Notes: generated by a model from the letters alone, not told the origin. Positions 1-12,852 are shown, numbered from the stretch's first letter. The stretch is DNA of 64,000 nt from Casuarius casuarius (GCA_003342895.1 PTFA01000112.1:370446-434445), one strand, 5' to 3'. Numbers and translations: made by a program.

Positions 1-333
1 TCCTCCTGCCAGTGTTTGTACACATCCCAAACTGCTATTGCACAATCTGGTGTGAGTGGCATGCTCTGCTCAGAGGAGATCCAGGACTGGAAGAGCAGGC
101 TACATCTGTCTGTTGGGCAGGACTGCAATGCAGTACTGGAGACATCTGAGCCTGATTGCTTTCCTTCCATTCCTCCACTTCCCACCCGCATCCCCATCCC
201 TGAAACAAAGACTCCCACTAAAAGCAAACAAGTAGCTATAGCAGAAGATTCCCTAGCTGCTGCCCGCATGTCATCTGCTGCTGCTGCTGCAGCCTATGGC
301 TCGTGTGATGACAGCACAGATTCAATTAACTGA
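1..333 (+). other. Open frame at the left edge, possible 3'-terminal coding exon of another gene
   Basis: Frame 1 is open from the first base to a TGA at 331-333 (110 codons). The first methionine is internal, so if it is coding it enters from outside the window. The predicted peptide has a Pro/Thr/Lys-rich middle, a short alanine run encoded by a CTG/GCA-type microsatellite, and an acidic Ser/Asp end. I do not recognise it. No plus-strand AATAAA is seen until about 4.8 kb, which argues against a compact gene end here. Confidence 0.15.
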
Positions 334-3300
334 TTTTTTGAATCCTTCATTTTATGGCAGTAAGTCCCTTGTGTGGACACTCTTAAACCAGTTAGAAGAA
401 CTGATCAAGTGTAAATTTGTAGAAGAAAAGGAGATGGGACTCTGCTTCCCTTCTCTTTTTCTGTCTGTTCCTTCTGCCTAGCTGCACAGCCAGGCAGTCC
501 AGTGACAGTGCCCTGCTGTTCTGCCTTAGAAGTGGTTACTGCTTCTGCCAGTCCTGGAAGAAAAAGTGATCAGCCCCCAGCACCATTTGTTCTGCCCTTG
601 CTGATCTCAAAGCCTGCTCCAGAGCATGTCTTCTGTGAGCTCCAAGACTGTTCATCATAACTGCCCCTTCTACCTCTTCCAGCTTAAAGGCAAGCAGGAA
701 CTGACACTTTATAGGACTTTACTGTGAGGGACTACACTTTACATCTACAGGACTCAGAAAAGCCAAGGTATGGCTCCCATAACAGCTGTAACTCAGACCT
801 TTTTGCACACATATTATTTTTAGTTATTATAGATGGTGTTAACGTTAATGCCTTAACCCTTAAAGCAGCTAGCTAATTTCCAGGTCGATATGACCAGGGA
901 GCTGGCTAATTTCCAGCGTTTTGGGGAGAGAGCCAAGAAGTGCAATGCCAGGGTGTTTCTGACTGCTGATGTGTCTAAGTAGAGTACATCCAGGTCCGTG
1001 CTTCCTCCCGGGCCTCTGCCCACCGTCTGCCGCCCCGCCATCCTTTGCGCCAGGGGGCTAAGTGTCTTTGTGGGTAGGGCTGCAAGCTGCGTGTTGTGGT
1101 ACCGTCAACCAAGATGCCTAGCAGAGGACAAATTGGCGGCTTCTTAACCTAGCCACACAAGGCTAGGGACATTAGAAGAGGCAACCAACTTGGCCTAGGA
1201 GTTCTGCAAGGGTAAGATGTAAGAAAAACGTGACACCATCACCCGTGCGCCGCCCATTGTTCCTGAAATGTGGATCTGACAAGGAAAAGGTTGTGGCAAG
1301 CGGGCAGGAGAGGAAAAGGGAGGGGGGAGTTCAAACACTATGGCCCAGAGAAAGAAAACCCTGCGTTCATGCTTGCGTCAGTAGCCTGCCTGTGTGCTGA
1401 CCCCCGGCTCACCTGAGCCTTGGCAAAGCTCCCCTTTGTTCTGTGTTGGCTTTCAGAATCCAAAGCTATCCCACAGCCACTCTGTGACCCGTTCCACCCA
1501 GACAGCCTGCCCATGATTGCTTCATAAAGCAAGACCCAGGAATCAAAAACAGGGCATGTTTCCTGAGCAGAGATGGAAAACAGCTGCGCTGGAAAAAAGG
1601 AGGGGTTTGCTGGCTGAGCAGTGGAAAATACAGATCAAGGCCTGGTTGAGCAATCTTCCCTGGCTGGCCTTTGGCTGCTATTGTGGCGAGGGGACTCGCT
1701 GGCGTTGGCAGGAGGCTGCTGCCAGGCGGCGGGGTAGCGAGAGCCTCTGATGGCCGCAAGCCTAGAAACCCAGAACTTAGTTCTGCCGTTTGTCGCTTGC
1801 GTGGTGTTGCGCTGCCTGGGAGGCTGAAAAGGGGCTTCACGGTGACGTGGCCCTCTTCACTGTGCTGTGCCTGCATCTGTCCAGCCCGTCCCAGGGGCAT
1901 TTGGGTGGCCAGGCCGGTTACAGCGAAGGCACGTAGATCTGCAGCGCTACAAAATAGTGGCATCGGCCCAGGTGTGGAGCTAGATTCCTGCCTGGTGTTC
2001 ACAGAGTGCTTGCTGTGTGGCTAAGGGATGTGGTTACGTAGTCTGGCCAGGTTCCTGCGTCTGAATCCTCGGCTCCCATACAGTGCAGTCGGTGCACACC
2101 AGACAAGTGGACAACACACGTGTGCTAACCTCACGTACCTGCAGTTGCTTGCTGGGGTGGGAGGCTGAGCGTATGAACTTGGAGCTCGCATCTGCTCTAC
2201 CACCACTCTGCTCTGACATCAAGGGAAGCCACTGCCGTGGTTTTATAAGCTTTGTCTGCTGGTTGCTTCGAGTCCAGCTTCTGGAAGAGTCCCTGATTTG
2301 TATCAAATCCAAAATCTCTAACCAAAAGTAAATGATTGTGTGGCTTTAACATGCAGGCAGAGTTTGAAGCCAGAGGAAAGGGCTGTGGGGTTCTGTTAGA
2401 TTTTTTTTTTTCTAATTATTGTGCGCAAGAAGGAGATGGTGAATGTGAACAGAGAGGGAGGATTAATTAGGCCTTTGCTGACCAGAGCCCAATTCTGAAA
2501 AATTTTACTATGTTCTGCTGAAGGAGTGCAGCACCACCTCTCTTCTCCTAGTGCTCTTCTCTGTAGCTAAGCAAGAAACTAAAGGGAAGGGGCAAAATGT
2601 TGAGAAGGCAGAAAGCGAAGGAAATAGGCAGGACCATCAATCACCTCCTAGGCTGATACATACCAGCAACATTGGCCTCTCTTCTTAGCACCTGGAACAG
2701 CAGAAGACAGTATGATGAATGTTTTTCACTATGTAGTACTGGGGCCATGGATGCACTGTAATTGCAGGGAGATCGTGCTTTCTTAGAACTGGCTCAACCT
2801 ACCGAGCTGAAACATATGGATTCAGACCTTGCTCCGCAGCAGTTTCCAGCAGTGTTCATCACTAAGACACAGCACAGCTGCAGAGGAAAAAACAACAAAA
2901 CAGATCAGTGCTACAGACCCACCAAGGGGCAGAATGAAGATGTGGTGTGGTGACCTATAGGAGGAGGGAAACTGCCGAATCGAGGCAGGAGCAGCTCCCA
3001 AAGGAGCGTGAAGGGAAGCCATTCTGGCCCAGACAGCCAACTCTGGAGTATTTCTGGCCCTCTGGCCCGGGCTTTGGAATACCGGTACCTCGGGATGAGC
3101 ACCAAGGGGCTGTTGGCTTCACATGCTGAAAGGGCACAGTCTTGAGGCCATTAGCACAAAGATACGGTAGTGTTACCAGGAGCAAACTGTGACTGCGGGC
3201 AAACAGTGATATGTAGGTGCAGAGATGCATGAAAGCAGCATTGCTTTTGCAGTTAGGGGCCAGGCTCCCAACGGGATGCAAGCATTGCATTATTTGAGTT

Positions 3301-4918
3301 TTCAGCACGTTGGGAGCTTAAGACTGTATATACACTGTAGAGAAGGAGGAAGGCAGCGAACAGCTCTTGTGCCAGCAGTCAGCCTGGAGCCCCGTCAGCT
3401 GGGCTTCTCCGGGCGCAGCTTCCCGGGGGCTGCGGGGAGGTAGCTCATGCTGCTCGAGGGCTCAGCCGGTGACTCCTACCCCAGCAGGAAAATGGCTTTT
3501 CTTAGATATTTCTCACACATCGTTTTCTGAGAAGGCTCTAAGAGAGTATATGTAATATGTTTTGAGAAGAATTCCTCTCTCAGAAGAGAGGAAAATGAGA
3601 AAAATGGCATGCTTAGATTTTTGTCCCTATAGCACTTTAAAAATTACTTTCTAGACAAAGAACAATGAGTTTTAGCTATTACTGATTTAAGCCAGGTCAC
3701 ACTAAACTTGATACACGTCAGGCTTTGCACAAGTGCACACAAAATCAGTTTGTTTAAACCTGGGCATTTTTTCTAGTACATTCAGACAAACAAAACCCAG
3801 GTAGGTGTGCAAAATTAATAGTTGGTAATAGCTTCAGCATTCTTAGAGCTATTGAAAATTTGGCATTACTTGCAGATAAAAGCTCCAGCACTTCAAAGTT
3901 TATTTTTGATCCAAAAAAAGATGCAGGCATATTTTAGAAATAACTTACAAAATGAGGTGTTAGTCTTTTGTCTTATACTGACCTCAAGTTATTCTTTTTA
4001 AAAAAATACATCCTTCCCTTTTAACTTCTTAATGTGATATTTGTAATCAGAGCTCTTAAGAAACAAACATTCTGCCTCAGTAGCTGCTCAACAGTGTCAA
4101 AATGGGATTTCAACAATGGCTGAAACAAAACTTCATTTAGAAAAAAATTATAAGTTTTGTTACCACAAGAAAGTTCCAATTCTGATGAAAGTGTATTTCC
4201 TCCAAAAAAGCAAAAAGCAAACCTATTATTCAAGGATTTGATCTGATGTCTGTTTGCTCTTCAAGAGGCAGAAGGGCAGTAGGGAGAGATGGAAATTTTA
4301 AGTTTTGGGAGAAAAGTCCTATGAAGAAATGGGGACAATGAAAGCAGAGGAAGGAAAGTACAAATTCCAAGGTATTTGAGACATAGCTGGTATCCTTTAC
4401 ATCCTGAGTTGTGCAGTTCAGTTGTGCATATTTCAGTGTCCCACCACAGAGGCAGCTGCGTTTCAGTTGTGAGTTATTATATGCAGAGTTTTGTATAGTT
4501 ATCATAGGATCTTATGAGATGAAAAGGAGCTGACCACGGCAAAGAAAGTAAAACAGAACATGCAATCTATTAACTATGCTGGAAACCACTCATGCCACAG
4601 AGGAATGGGTGCCAGTAAGCAAAACCTTCCAGAAGAAGGAGGGAAAAAAAAAGACATTGGTAGCTGAGAGAAGAGTACAGACTCATTACCACAGCTGAAC
4701 TGTTGAAAACCAGCCGCCGGTTTTCTGTAGCTCTTCATCTGTTTTTCTGTTCATTTTTGTCCTTCTCTTTAACCTTGCTGGGTAAAACACATCTCCAAGG
4801 ACAAATAAAAATGATTTTCTTACCAGTGCTGCTGACTTTGCAGCCTGTCAGAAAACTGACTAAACTTGAAGCTCCTTCAGTCAGTCACTTTAAAATACAG
4901 TCAGCATTGTGTTAAAAA

Positions 4919-4934
4919 ATATATATATATATAT
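4919..4934. repeat. (AT)8 microsatellite
   Basis: Uninterrupted AT dinucleotides following an A-run. Confidence 0.9.
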
Positions 4935-6188
4935 GAATTGAAAGCCAGGGTTATTCTGCTGCATATTAAGCCACTCCACCAGGCTCTAGGAGAACCAGCA
5001 AACCCATTGTGCTGAGTAGTGTGACAAAGGGAATCACTGCAAAATACTGGCTTGGCTTTTGCATTGTAGCGAAGGTACTTAATTTGGCTCTGCTAAATGT
5101 ATATTATATTTAGCTGAAGGATTCTTAGATCCAGAAAGGTGGCCTGGGAACCAGAAAATACTATGAAGAACCCAGACCAAGGAGACTGCAGTTTGTTTTG
5201 CTAGGATCACACTTAACCTGCCCAAGAAAAATGCCTGGTTCTTAACATCTGAGAGATTGAAATCTGAAGTGAGTGGTTTTGTCACTACTTACAGCCATCT
5301 TCCTCTGGAAATGTTTCCTCTTTTACCTACACAACTGCCCCATGGATGGAGAATCACAATTGCATTTAGGAAACTCTTTTCTACTTCAGCTGCTCTCTGC
5401 TCCTCAAAGGTGTGCACAGGGAGCGAGACTTACAGCTCAAGCAGACCGAGAGGATCTGTGGACCAGCTGGTCCATCTACCATCTACTATCTCTGACAAAC
5501 ACAGCTGTCAAACTGTGGTTAGGATGTGAGCAAAAATCCATTGGAGTAGCTTGTCAGGAACAGCCTCAACTTGCTCAAGGTTGCAGCAAGAAAGGTCAAA
5601 TTCTGATGCCCCCATTTTGCATGGCCGGCACCTCGGCCGTGCAGCTCGCCTCTCCTACATCCCAGCAAGCATCCAATCTGGGCTCGCGAGCGAAGCAGGC
5701 AGGGGCGTACCGTGGAAAGTAGCGTGCGGCTCTTTAGGCTACGGGGCGGGGGGTGTATTGAGGGGGGGGATGTTCTGCTTCGTGAAGTAGCAGGTTCAGA
5801 TCCCTGGGCGAGAATAAGTGATGACGGGGAGGGAGCGCACATGGACACGGGCCGCTGTAGGAACAAGGTGAATTCTGGAGCAAAAGATATAATTTTTCAA
5901 TCAAGCTTTTAATGAAAAGATCATAAAATAACAGTTTCTCATCACTGTACATTAAGACTGCAAATTTCTGAATGCTGAGATCATATTATAATTTCTGTAT
6001 CTTTTTATATGACACTTGAGTTGAAGCCACAACTATGTGTGGCTCTGACCTGAATTCAAGCTCTTGAAGGAAATGAACAGAACATTGCAGCAGGAATGTT
6101 GGCCTTGCCCTTGCCCTCCTCTCCCCTCCCCAGGAAACATCCAGGGCTCCTAGGCTGACTGATAGTTAAGGCTTAAAAAATTAAAAAA

Positions 6189-6213
6189 AGAGAGAGAGAA
6201 AGAGAGAGAGAGA
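6189..6213. repeat. (AG)n purine tract
   Basis: AG dinucleotides with one AAAG interruption, next to an A-run. Confidence 0.9.
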
Positions 6214-8869
6214 TGCAACATCCCTTTTACAGTTGTATTTAAAATATTAAAATAAAAAAGGGAAAAATATCCAGCCAGCTAGAACAAGGTCCTCTCATCA
6301 CAGACAACTTTTCCTCAGCCAGTCGAAACTCCTATGGAAGTCAGAGCAACAGCTGTCCTGGGTGCTTCGATTGATGACTTGTGAATGGCAAAGTTTAGAA
6401 AACACCCCACTCTTTTGGGAAGGTAAGCACTATGAAGTGTGTCCCTGCACTGCCAACAAATTTTGTAGCATGGAGTATTCTGTTTTAAACCCTTCCTACT
6501 GCATCCCACACAGTCTGCTGTGTTCAAAAACCCTCGATGCATTGATCCCCGTGTGTTCAACGCTGGGCTTCAAAATGCTTAGGGAAAGAACAGGGGGAAG
6601 GAAGGGAAGAGGAGGATGGTGACAGGGCAGAGACAATAATGAAGTGGCATCAAGTGAACAGAAAATGCATTTCTGTCTCTCACTTTATGATTCAGTATTT
6701 TTAAGTCCAGTTAGAACAAGGAAAGCGGAATAAAGAGCAATTGTGTTGCAGCACAGAGAGGAACTGAGGCTAAAAGGAAGAGGCCTTCCCGACTAGGAGG
6801 TCCAGCCAGGAGCCCTAAAGCAGAGCTGGCACGGCCTCACAAGGGAGCCCAAATCTTTTCCTTTTATGAGAAAAGCAGTAAATTTAGTGACTATCATGGG
6901 AAATCATCAAAGGGAGGAGGTGAAATTGCTTTCTTTCCCTACCCTGAAACATGCAAAATTCAAGGAGTGGAAAAGGGCTGGGAATGAGCTACTGCTTGTC
7001 TCTTGCACTAAAATCAGGGCAATAAAGTACCATGGGACTTAAAACACTGCAACGAGCTGCTTTTAGCTATTGAAAGCAACTCCCAACTTTTCTGTTTCAA
7101 GAATATGGCAAGTTTTGGAGTGCAAGAGTAAGCTTATGAAAAGAAAAGGCTTTACAAAAAAGGGGAGATTTTACTGAGCAAATCAACAAGTTTAAACAAA
7201 AAATAAGAAAAATGCTAGAGGTCCATTTGATTATTTCAGGATCACAGCTCAGTGCTCATTTAGGATTTAAACTCTTTCTTAAACAAGTGTTTATTCAAAC
7301 ACACCATCTATCTATCTCAGTCATGAACATTTCTGCTATCTGGGGAGAGCTAGATGTTTACAATCTAGATCTTCTCAAACCCATTAAAAACTTAGGGAGG
7401 TTTTGTCTGTCTGGTTATTTTCGGTTTGCTTTTTCCCTTACCTCCAGCACAGCTGATTGGAAGGGTTTCTGAATTTGGCATATATCCAGAAACCAACAGA
7501 CATCCTTCTCCATGCTAATTTTTGGGGCTATAGCAGGTCACACAACTGGTAACTCTACCAGTATTGGAATGAGATGCTCTGTAAATACAGCTTTTCCCAG
7601 GGACTTTAATCACCTTATATTTTAGGGAATCTGATGCTTCAATATAATTTGTAGGGCCCATCACAAGATGGCCCAGAAGCTGCTGGGTTTGGCACGAAGC
7701 TTCCTCTAGCTACCTGGGGCATCAGCGCCCCACTTTTGAGATCCTTATTGCTTCCAAGGTGAACAGTAAGTGCGGGGAGGGCGTTCAGGGAAAGCGCAGG
7801 CCGTTCGGCGGGACACTGGGCTTGTCTCAGTCACAAGTGCCAATCGGCAGCACGCAGCCATTCCTCTGATGACTTTTACATTCCCCAGATTTTGCCTGCA
7901 GTCACCTCAGAAAACATTTTGTTTCACTGAGCGCCCTGGATGTTTCCCTGGTCAAGACCCATACTCCTGCTTTCCATAACTGAAGCGACACGGCAAAATA
8001 CTGCTAACCCAGACTTTGAACCTGCACTGCTTGAAAACAATGCTTTCCACACACACGAGAGAGAGAAAAAAAACCCAACAAAACAGGAATCTTAAAAGAA
8101 TGACACTGTAACTGGAAACATTTAAATACAGCAAAACATAAATTCCTCTTCTATGCAAAGCTACAAAAGTCCAGTCTTTGTATTGTCTTCACAGGTTATG
8201 GTTTATGGCTATGCTGAGAGTCTCTGAGATTCTTTTTTTTTTAATATATTTTTTTCATTTTTTTGAAATCCTGTAGAGAAGACCCTGCGGACACATCTTT
8301 GTGTTTGCAACTTTCTGAATTACATTGCAAAACTGTGCATACAGAATCTGAGAAATAAATACATTCATTACTGCACATACATATTGATACAAAAACAACA
8401 CTGTCAAATAGTGTTTGCACCATCTTTGTTAGATATTAAGACCAGGCAAAATTAATATTTCATTTTCCATCAGCCCCCCTCAGATGCCTGAGGTGGCTTT
8501 GGTGTAGAAGGTAAAAGCTACAAGGGGTCAAAACTAATTATGGGGAGCTTTCTGTTTATAAGTTTTTGTTATCCTTTTTTGGCTTCAGCGGTATTTTAGC
8601 AAACTATCTTCATTGGTAATCTTTAGACTGTTCTAACATGCAAATCAAGCTTAGGTTTCTACCTAGAAAGCCTTAAGGGTTTTGGTTGGACTCTCTTGCA
8701 CCTGACACTGAGGTTTGGAGTGAATCAATCCAGCTGTTTAATTAAAAGGTGGCTCAAGCAGTCCAAACGGTATGGCTCAGGCCCCGGCATGCTTCACAAC
8801 GTAAGGAGGACGTTACACATCTGCGCTATCGCCCCGGCACCAGACCTTTAAAGCTACCCAAGTCACCTC

Positions 8870-9535
8870 CTCGTGCTGCCCGGGAGCTGTGCCGCCCCGC
8901 TCGGCCGCCCGCTGCGGAGGGCAGCGCCAGGCGCCCACGCTCCCCTCGCCAGCAGCCCCAAAGCCTCACAGAAGCTGCGTGTCAATAGCTCTTTGGTGTC
9001 TTCTGTGGTCTTTGTGGCTCCTGCTGACTCCCCCAAATGCACAGAGCTGGGCTTTTGGTTTTTCGCCAGGAATTTCTTTTTTGGTGGTTTTGCAATAGAG
9101 GACTAGAAAACGGCCCAGCTCCCACGGCTAACGTTAAGGAGATGTGCTGGCTACAGCAGCTCCCACCTTCTCTGAGCTCCAGAGCTTCTCGCCTCCCTCG
9201 TCCCCCCTTGCACTGGTCGGAGGAAGCGGGAGGCTGCCTGAGGACACAGGCATCGGCACCTGCCCCCGGGTGCAGAGCCGGGGCGGCACTTCGTTTAACG
9301 TCTTAGGCCCACGCAAACGGTGCCTGCGCGGGCAGCCGGCCCCTGGCTCCTGGCCCAGGCGGGGACACCCCAGGAGTGCCTCGGCTCCCCCCGCGCCCTG
9401 GCTCCTGCCTGGGGAACCACCCCCTGGTTCCCCACGTCCGAGCGCCCCGCGGGCCTGCCCTGCCTCCCCGAGCCGGGCCGGAGCGCAGGTTGGGGCAGAG
9501 CCCCCCCGGCGCGGGGGCTGCCGGAGCCTGTGGGA
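8870..9535. promoter_or_regulatory. GC/CpG-rich patches just beyond the HIC2 3' end
   Basis: Two GC-rich blocks (about 8870-8960 and 9180-9535) have many CpGs, in clear contrast to the AT-rich sequence on both sides. Several short ORFs cross them in different frames, as expected from GC bias; none looks like a known protein. This could be a promoter-type CpG island for an unrecognised transcript, or simply GC-biased conversion. Confidence 0.4.
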
Positions 9536-9724
9536 CACAAACCAATGGAAAAAGCAAAGATTAATTTTGACTGGCCCCTAGATCTGTTGAGGTCTGAGAC
9601 TGTAAAAGTTTATGTAAACAATGAGATAAATATATTAGTACTTTTCTGAGCCAAGTGAGGTTCCATACTCATTCAAATGTGCTTTGGTTTAAAAAATAGT
9701 TTTGTGAATTTGGGTATGAGCTTC

Positions 9725-9730
9725 TTTATT
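9725..9730 (-). terminator. Alternative distal polyadenylation signal of HIC2
   Basis: AATAAA on the minus strand, about 140 nt beyond the previous signal. A U-run (ACTATTTTTTAAACC) follows within about 40 nt and could serve as a downstream element. Confidence 0.35.
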
Positions 9731-9867
9731 TTTTTATACAACTTTTGCTATTTTATCTTTTTTTTTCCTGTTATTCCGAAAACATTCTGGAACTAAGTGA
9801 CTAAAGCATATACTTAAGCTGCCTGGCCTCTTTTTGTTTTTTTTCTTTTTGTTTGTTTTTAAATTGT

Positions 9868-9873
9868 TTTATT
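9868..9873 (-). terminator. Candidate distal polyadenylation signal of HIC2
   Basis: AATAAA on the minus strand at the left edge of the presumed 3'UTR. The next 40 nt are A-rich rather than GU-rich, which weakens it and makes internal oligo-dT priming a risk in cDNA data. The AATAAA at 9725-9730 is the alternative. Confidence 0.35.
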
Positions 9874-10209
9874 CCTCTTGAGGCTCTTTGTGTATTTCAA
9901 AAAAAATTAAAATAAAATAAAAAAAACAAAAATGCAACTCCCTCCCCCCCACCCTAAAACTCTTAAAATCTTAAATATGAAACTAGTGTTTTGCTTTCTC
10001 ATTAAAATACAGAAAAATGTTTGATACAATACTATGTCGTACAAATGCAGTTGAGTGTTTAGGCCCCAAGCAGGCCGTAAACAGTCCCTGAAGTTTTGAG
10101 TATTATTATTCATTATTACTGTCACAATTTGGAAAATGTTGTTTATACTCAATCTATGGAACACAACTTTACACAGCTACTGGAAAAAAAGAACAAAATT
10201 TCCTTTTGT

Positions 10210-10248
10210 ACAATACTCTTGCTGTACACAGACTTTATGTCGTATTGT
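10210..10248 (-). other. Predicted small RNA hairpin in distal HIC2 3'UTR
   Basis: ACAATAC (10210-10216) and GTATTGT (10242-10248) are perfect complements separated by 25 nt, giving a 7-bp stem in the minus-strand transcript. Two 9-mers in this hairpin, TACAATACT and TATGTCGTA, also occur together at 10025-10041. Function unknown. Confidence 0.25.
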
Positions 10249-10439
10249 TTAAGTGCTGGGGGAGGGGGGAGAAAATAAAAAAAAGACATTCCTAAAAAAA
10301 AAAAATTAAAAAATAGCATTGGGTCCTGAAACTTCAAAACGATTTTCAAGGCATAAGAAACAAATGAAGAGGGGTCTGGGGGTGGGAAGGGGAGGATGCA
10401 TCGCCCACACGAATGCTTGTAAAAATTGGCTTAAACGAG

Positions 10440-11060
10440 GGGGAGCAAGCGATGGCGGCCGACCGGCTGGCTGTGCTCCGCGCACCCCGGGCTGCTCCGC
10501 GTTTTTCTGGGAGAGAGCTAAAAATCACTTTGAAAATCTGGACTTGCTGGGTCCGCAGGCAGCCAGCAGCAGGGGAGCTCTGCCCCGGCTGCGCCCGGGC
10601 CAGCATGGCTTCGCGCAGCTGCAGGCTCGCTGGAGGGGAGGCGAAAGCCGGAGGCAGGGTAAAAGTGCCTAGGAGCGAATCTTGCACGGCTGTCCTGGGC
10701 CCTGCTGAGCCGCGCTCTGGGAAAAGGGGAGATAGATGGCAAGGCCTTCCCTGTCCTCCCCCCAGCGACTGCTCTGGGGACGTTCTCGGGGGGTTGGCAA
10801 GGAATCGAGGGGAGGAAAAATCAATATATATTCAAAATGTGGAAGTGCTAAAGACACTAAAATCCCGCCTAGCCCCCCCAAAAGAAAACAGCGCATCTCA
10901 GCACAACTAGAAAATAATCAAAAAGAACAAGTCCGCGCTCCCCTCGGCTGCGCGCCTCACGCGAGCGGGAGCGGCAGACAATGGCACTACGGGCGGGCGG
11001 CGGCGGGGCCAGCGTGGTCCCTGTAACGTGACACCAGGCCGAGGCGCAGCGCCGTTTGGT
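10440..11060. promoter_or_regulatory. CpG-rich block inside the presumed HIC2 3'UTR
   Basis: CpG-dense segments at about 10440-10700 and 10930-11060 flank a moderately AT-rich middle. It is embedded in AT-rich, homopolymer-rich UTR-like sequence. A plus-strand ORF starts within it (10452). Whether it is an active promoter, part of the UTR, or both cannot be told from sequence. Confidence 0.4.
10452..10910 (+). other. Unrecognised plus-strand ORF antisense to HIC2 3'UTR (152 codons)
   Basis: The ATG at 10452 sits in a strong start context (G at -3, G at +4; AGCGATGGCGG) and opens a 152-residue frame ending at 10910. The predicted protein is Arg/Gly/Ala-rich with no domain I recognise, and the composition follows the underlying CpG-rich DNA. 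It probably reflects GC-rich sequence with few stop codons, but an antisense transcript from the CpG block is possible. Confidence 0.12.
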
Positions 11061-11340
11061 TTGTCTATTGCTTGGAGCCTGGATTCCAGTTTCCTCAGTT
11101 CATTCAATTGACCCAAAAACTTCTTATGGACTAGTCTACCTTAACAAAAACAACAAAAAAAACAAAAAAAACAATAGAAAATGAAGCTTATATTTCTTTG
11201 TTTTAGTCAAACATGCTCACTTTTTTTTCTTTTTTCTTTTTTGGTCAAAACTTAAAAAAATTGGTTTTGTTTTTTTTTAAAAAGACAAAACGTGAGGTTT
11301 GGTAAACCCTACGCATAGAGACTATACTGGTTTTGAGCAG

Positions 11341-11354
11341 AAAAAAAAAAAAAA
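11341..11354. repeat. A14 run in presumed HIC2 3'UTR
   Basis: Homopolymer; U14 in the HIC2 transcript sense. Confidence 0.85.
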
Positions 11355-11876
11355 CAAACGAAAAACACAAGTGTAAACCTTATTCAGTTCAGAAGGGATG
11401 ATTCTACTGGCTGTGAATTTTTACCACCACAGTCACGGGAGGCTTGAAATAAGCCATAGCTTTCCACAAGGTCACGCCAACAAAGTCAAGGGGGCCAAGA
11501 ATCGGTGGGCTAAGTTCTCTGTCTTCTCTCCTAAACCAATAGCAGCTGTTGGCTGTGATGTCTTATGCAGATGTTGCAAGAACATTTTGTTTCTTTTTCT
11601 TTTCATTTTTCTTACTTTTTGTGTGCGTGTGTTAAATTGTCTAAAAGGGAGGATATGAAACACTTTGGTTTGCTTTTTCCTCCTCTCCCCCACCTTATTG
11701 CACTCTGGATTCTAGTAAATTATAGGCTGCTGTGCCCTCACCCTCTGTCCTGCCAGGTGTTTACAGACTGACCCAGATGTGCTGGGGGAGTGGAAGATGA
11801 GGGAGACATTTTCCCCTCCCCATAGGATCCAGATTCAATAAACAAAGCTGGAAAGGGCCCAAAAAGCTCAGAGAAG

Positions 11877-11891
11877 TTTTTTTTTTTTTTT
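11877..11891. repeat. T15 run in presumed HIC2 3'UTR
   Basis: Homopolymer; A15 in the HIC2 transcript, a possible internal oligo-dT priming site. Confidence 0.85.
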
Positions 11892-12158
11892 ATCTAAAAG
11901 TGACTACACAAACCCAAGAGACTGCCGAGTGAGCCAGTCCAAGCAGCCAGCACAGCCTCTGGCTCCATGTATTTTTTGCTTTGTCTTTGGCTGAGCTTTG
12001 CTTTAACATTTTTCTAGCTGACTTTTGATGGAAGGACAGGGTGGTAAAAATCCCTTAACTTTAATTTAGCTTCTACTTTTATACATTGAATTACTTACAA
12101 TAAGAGAAAAAAAAAGCCTAATCTTTCACTAACCATCTTATTGTTCTCATGAATTCAA

Positions 12159-12165
12159 GAGGTAG
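12159..12165 (-). promoter_or_regulatory. let-7 family seed match in HIC2 3'UTR (distal)
   Basis: A second CUACCUC 7mer-m8 match on the minus strand, about 1.15 kb after the stop codon, also followed by U. It would be present only if the long 3'UTR is made. Confidence 0.55.
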
Positions 12166-12852
12166 CAAAGGTAACAAGTCTGTCCACACAGACTCGCTCT
12201 TTAGTGAGGGAGGAAAGCTAAAAACATACACACACACAAAAAATAAAATAAAAAATAATAAAAAAGTACCTAAGGAACTTGTAGCAAGTCCAGCCTACAT
12301 CAAACCCCCTCCCCACCCACCCACCCTAGAATTAACCTCAGACCTTCCAGTTCAAACATTCACATAAACGTTACAATGGTTTTTCCTTTAATAAAACAAG
12401 TACCTCTAAGCAAAGAATATTCATACGAAACTACTAGAAAAGTAAAGACGACCCCCTGCTCACTGAAAGAAATTCCCAGGGCATCCAGGCCCTGTTCAGT
12501 CATGGGTAAGGCAGAAGAGGTTTGTGTGTTTTGTGGGAAAAGGTGGCATGTGGTTGTGTGCGCCATGGATAAAGACCAAAACCAAAAGAGGGAGGGATGG
12601 TGAGGGAAGCATTGCCATTTCTTTAAGAAGTGAAACACTCTAGTCGGTGCATGCCCGGGGAGACTGCTCTCACCACCGCCGCATCGCCCGCCCGCGGGGC
12701 AGCGCGATGGGTTCCACCACTGCCACGGCTTTCCCACAGCATCGGAAGGGGCTGCCAGCCCCGGGGGATGGTCCACAGACACAGCCTCTGCACTTGTCAA
12801 TGCAATGCTATGTTGTTCCATAGCTACTTGGGCCCCTGAAAAGGAGATGGAC

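Larger units (their letters stand above)
334..8869. other. Intergenic or UTR sequence, no recognisable gene
   Basis: Only short, unrecognised ORFs on either strand. It contains an (AT)8 run at 4919-4934, a purine GA tract at 6189-6213, a T-run at 2401-2411 and a somewhat GC-richer stretch at about 990-1060 and 1670-1960. The part between 5.9 and 8.9 kb is AT-rich with minus-strand ATTAAA/AATAAA-like hexamers (for example 8240-8245 and 7290-7295), so a longer HIC2 3'UTR isoform reaching it cannot be excluded. Confidence 0.5.

Noticed and set aside
1466..2002. 178-codon minus-strand ORF near the left end
   Set aside because: Pro/Ser/Leu-rich, with open frames on the opposite strand at the same place; a GC-composition artefact.
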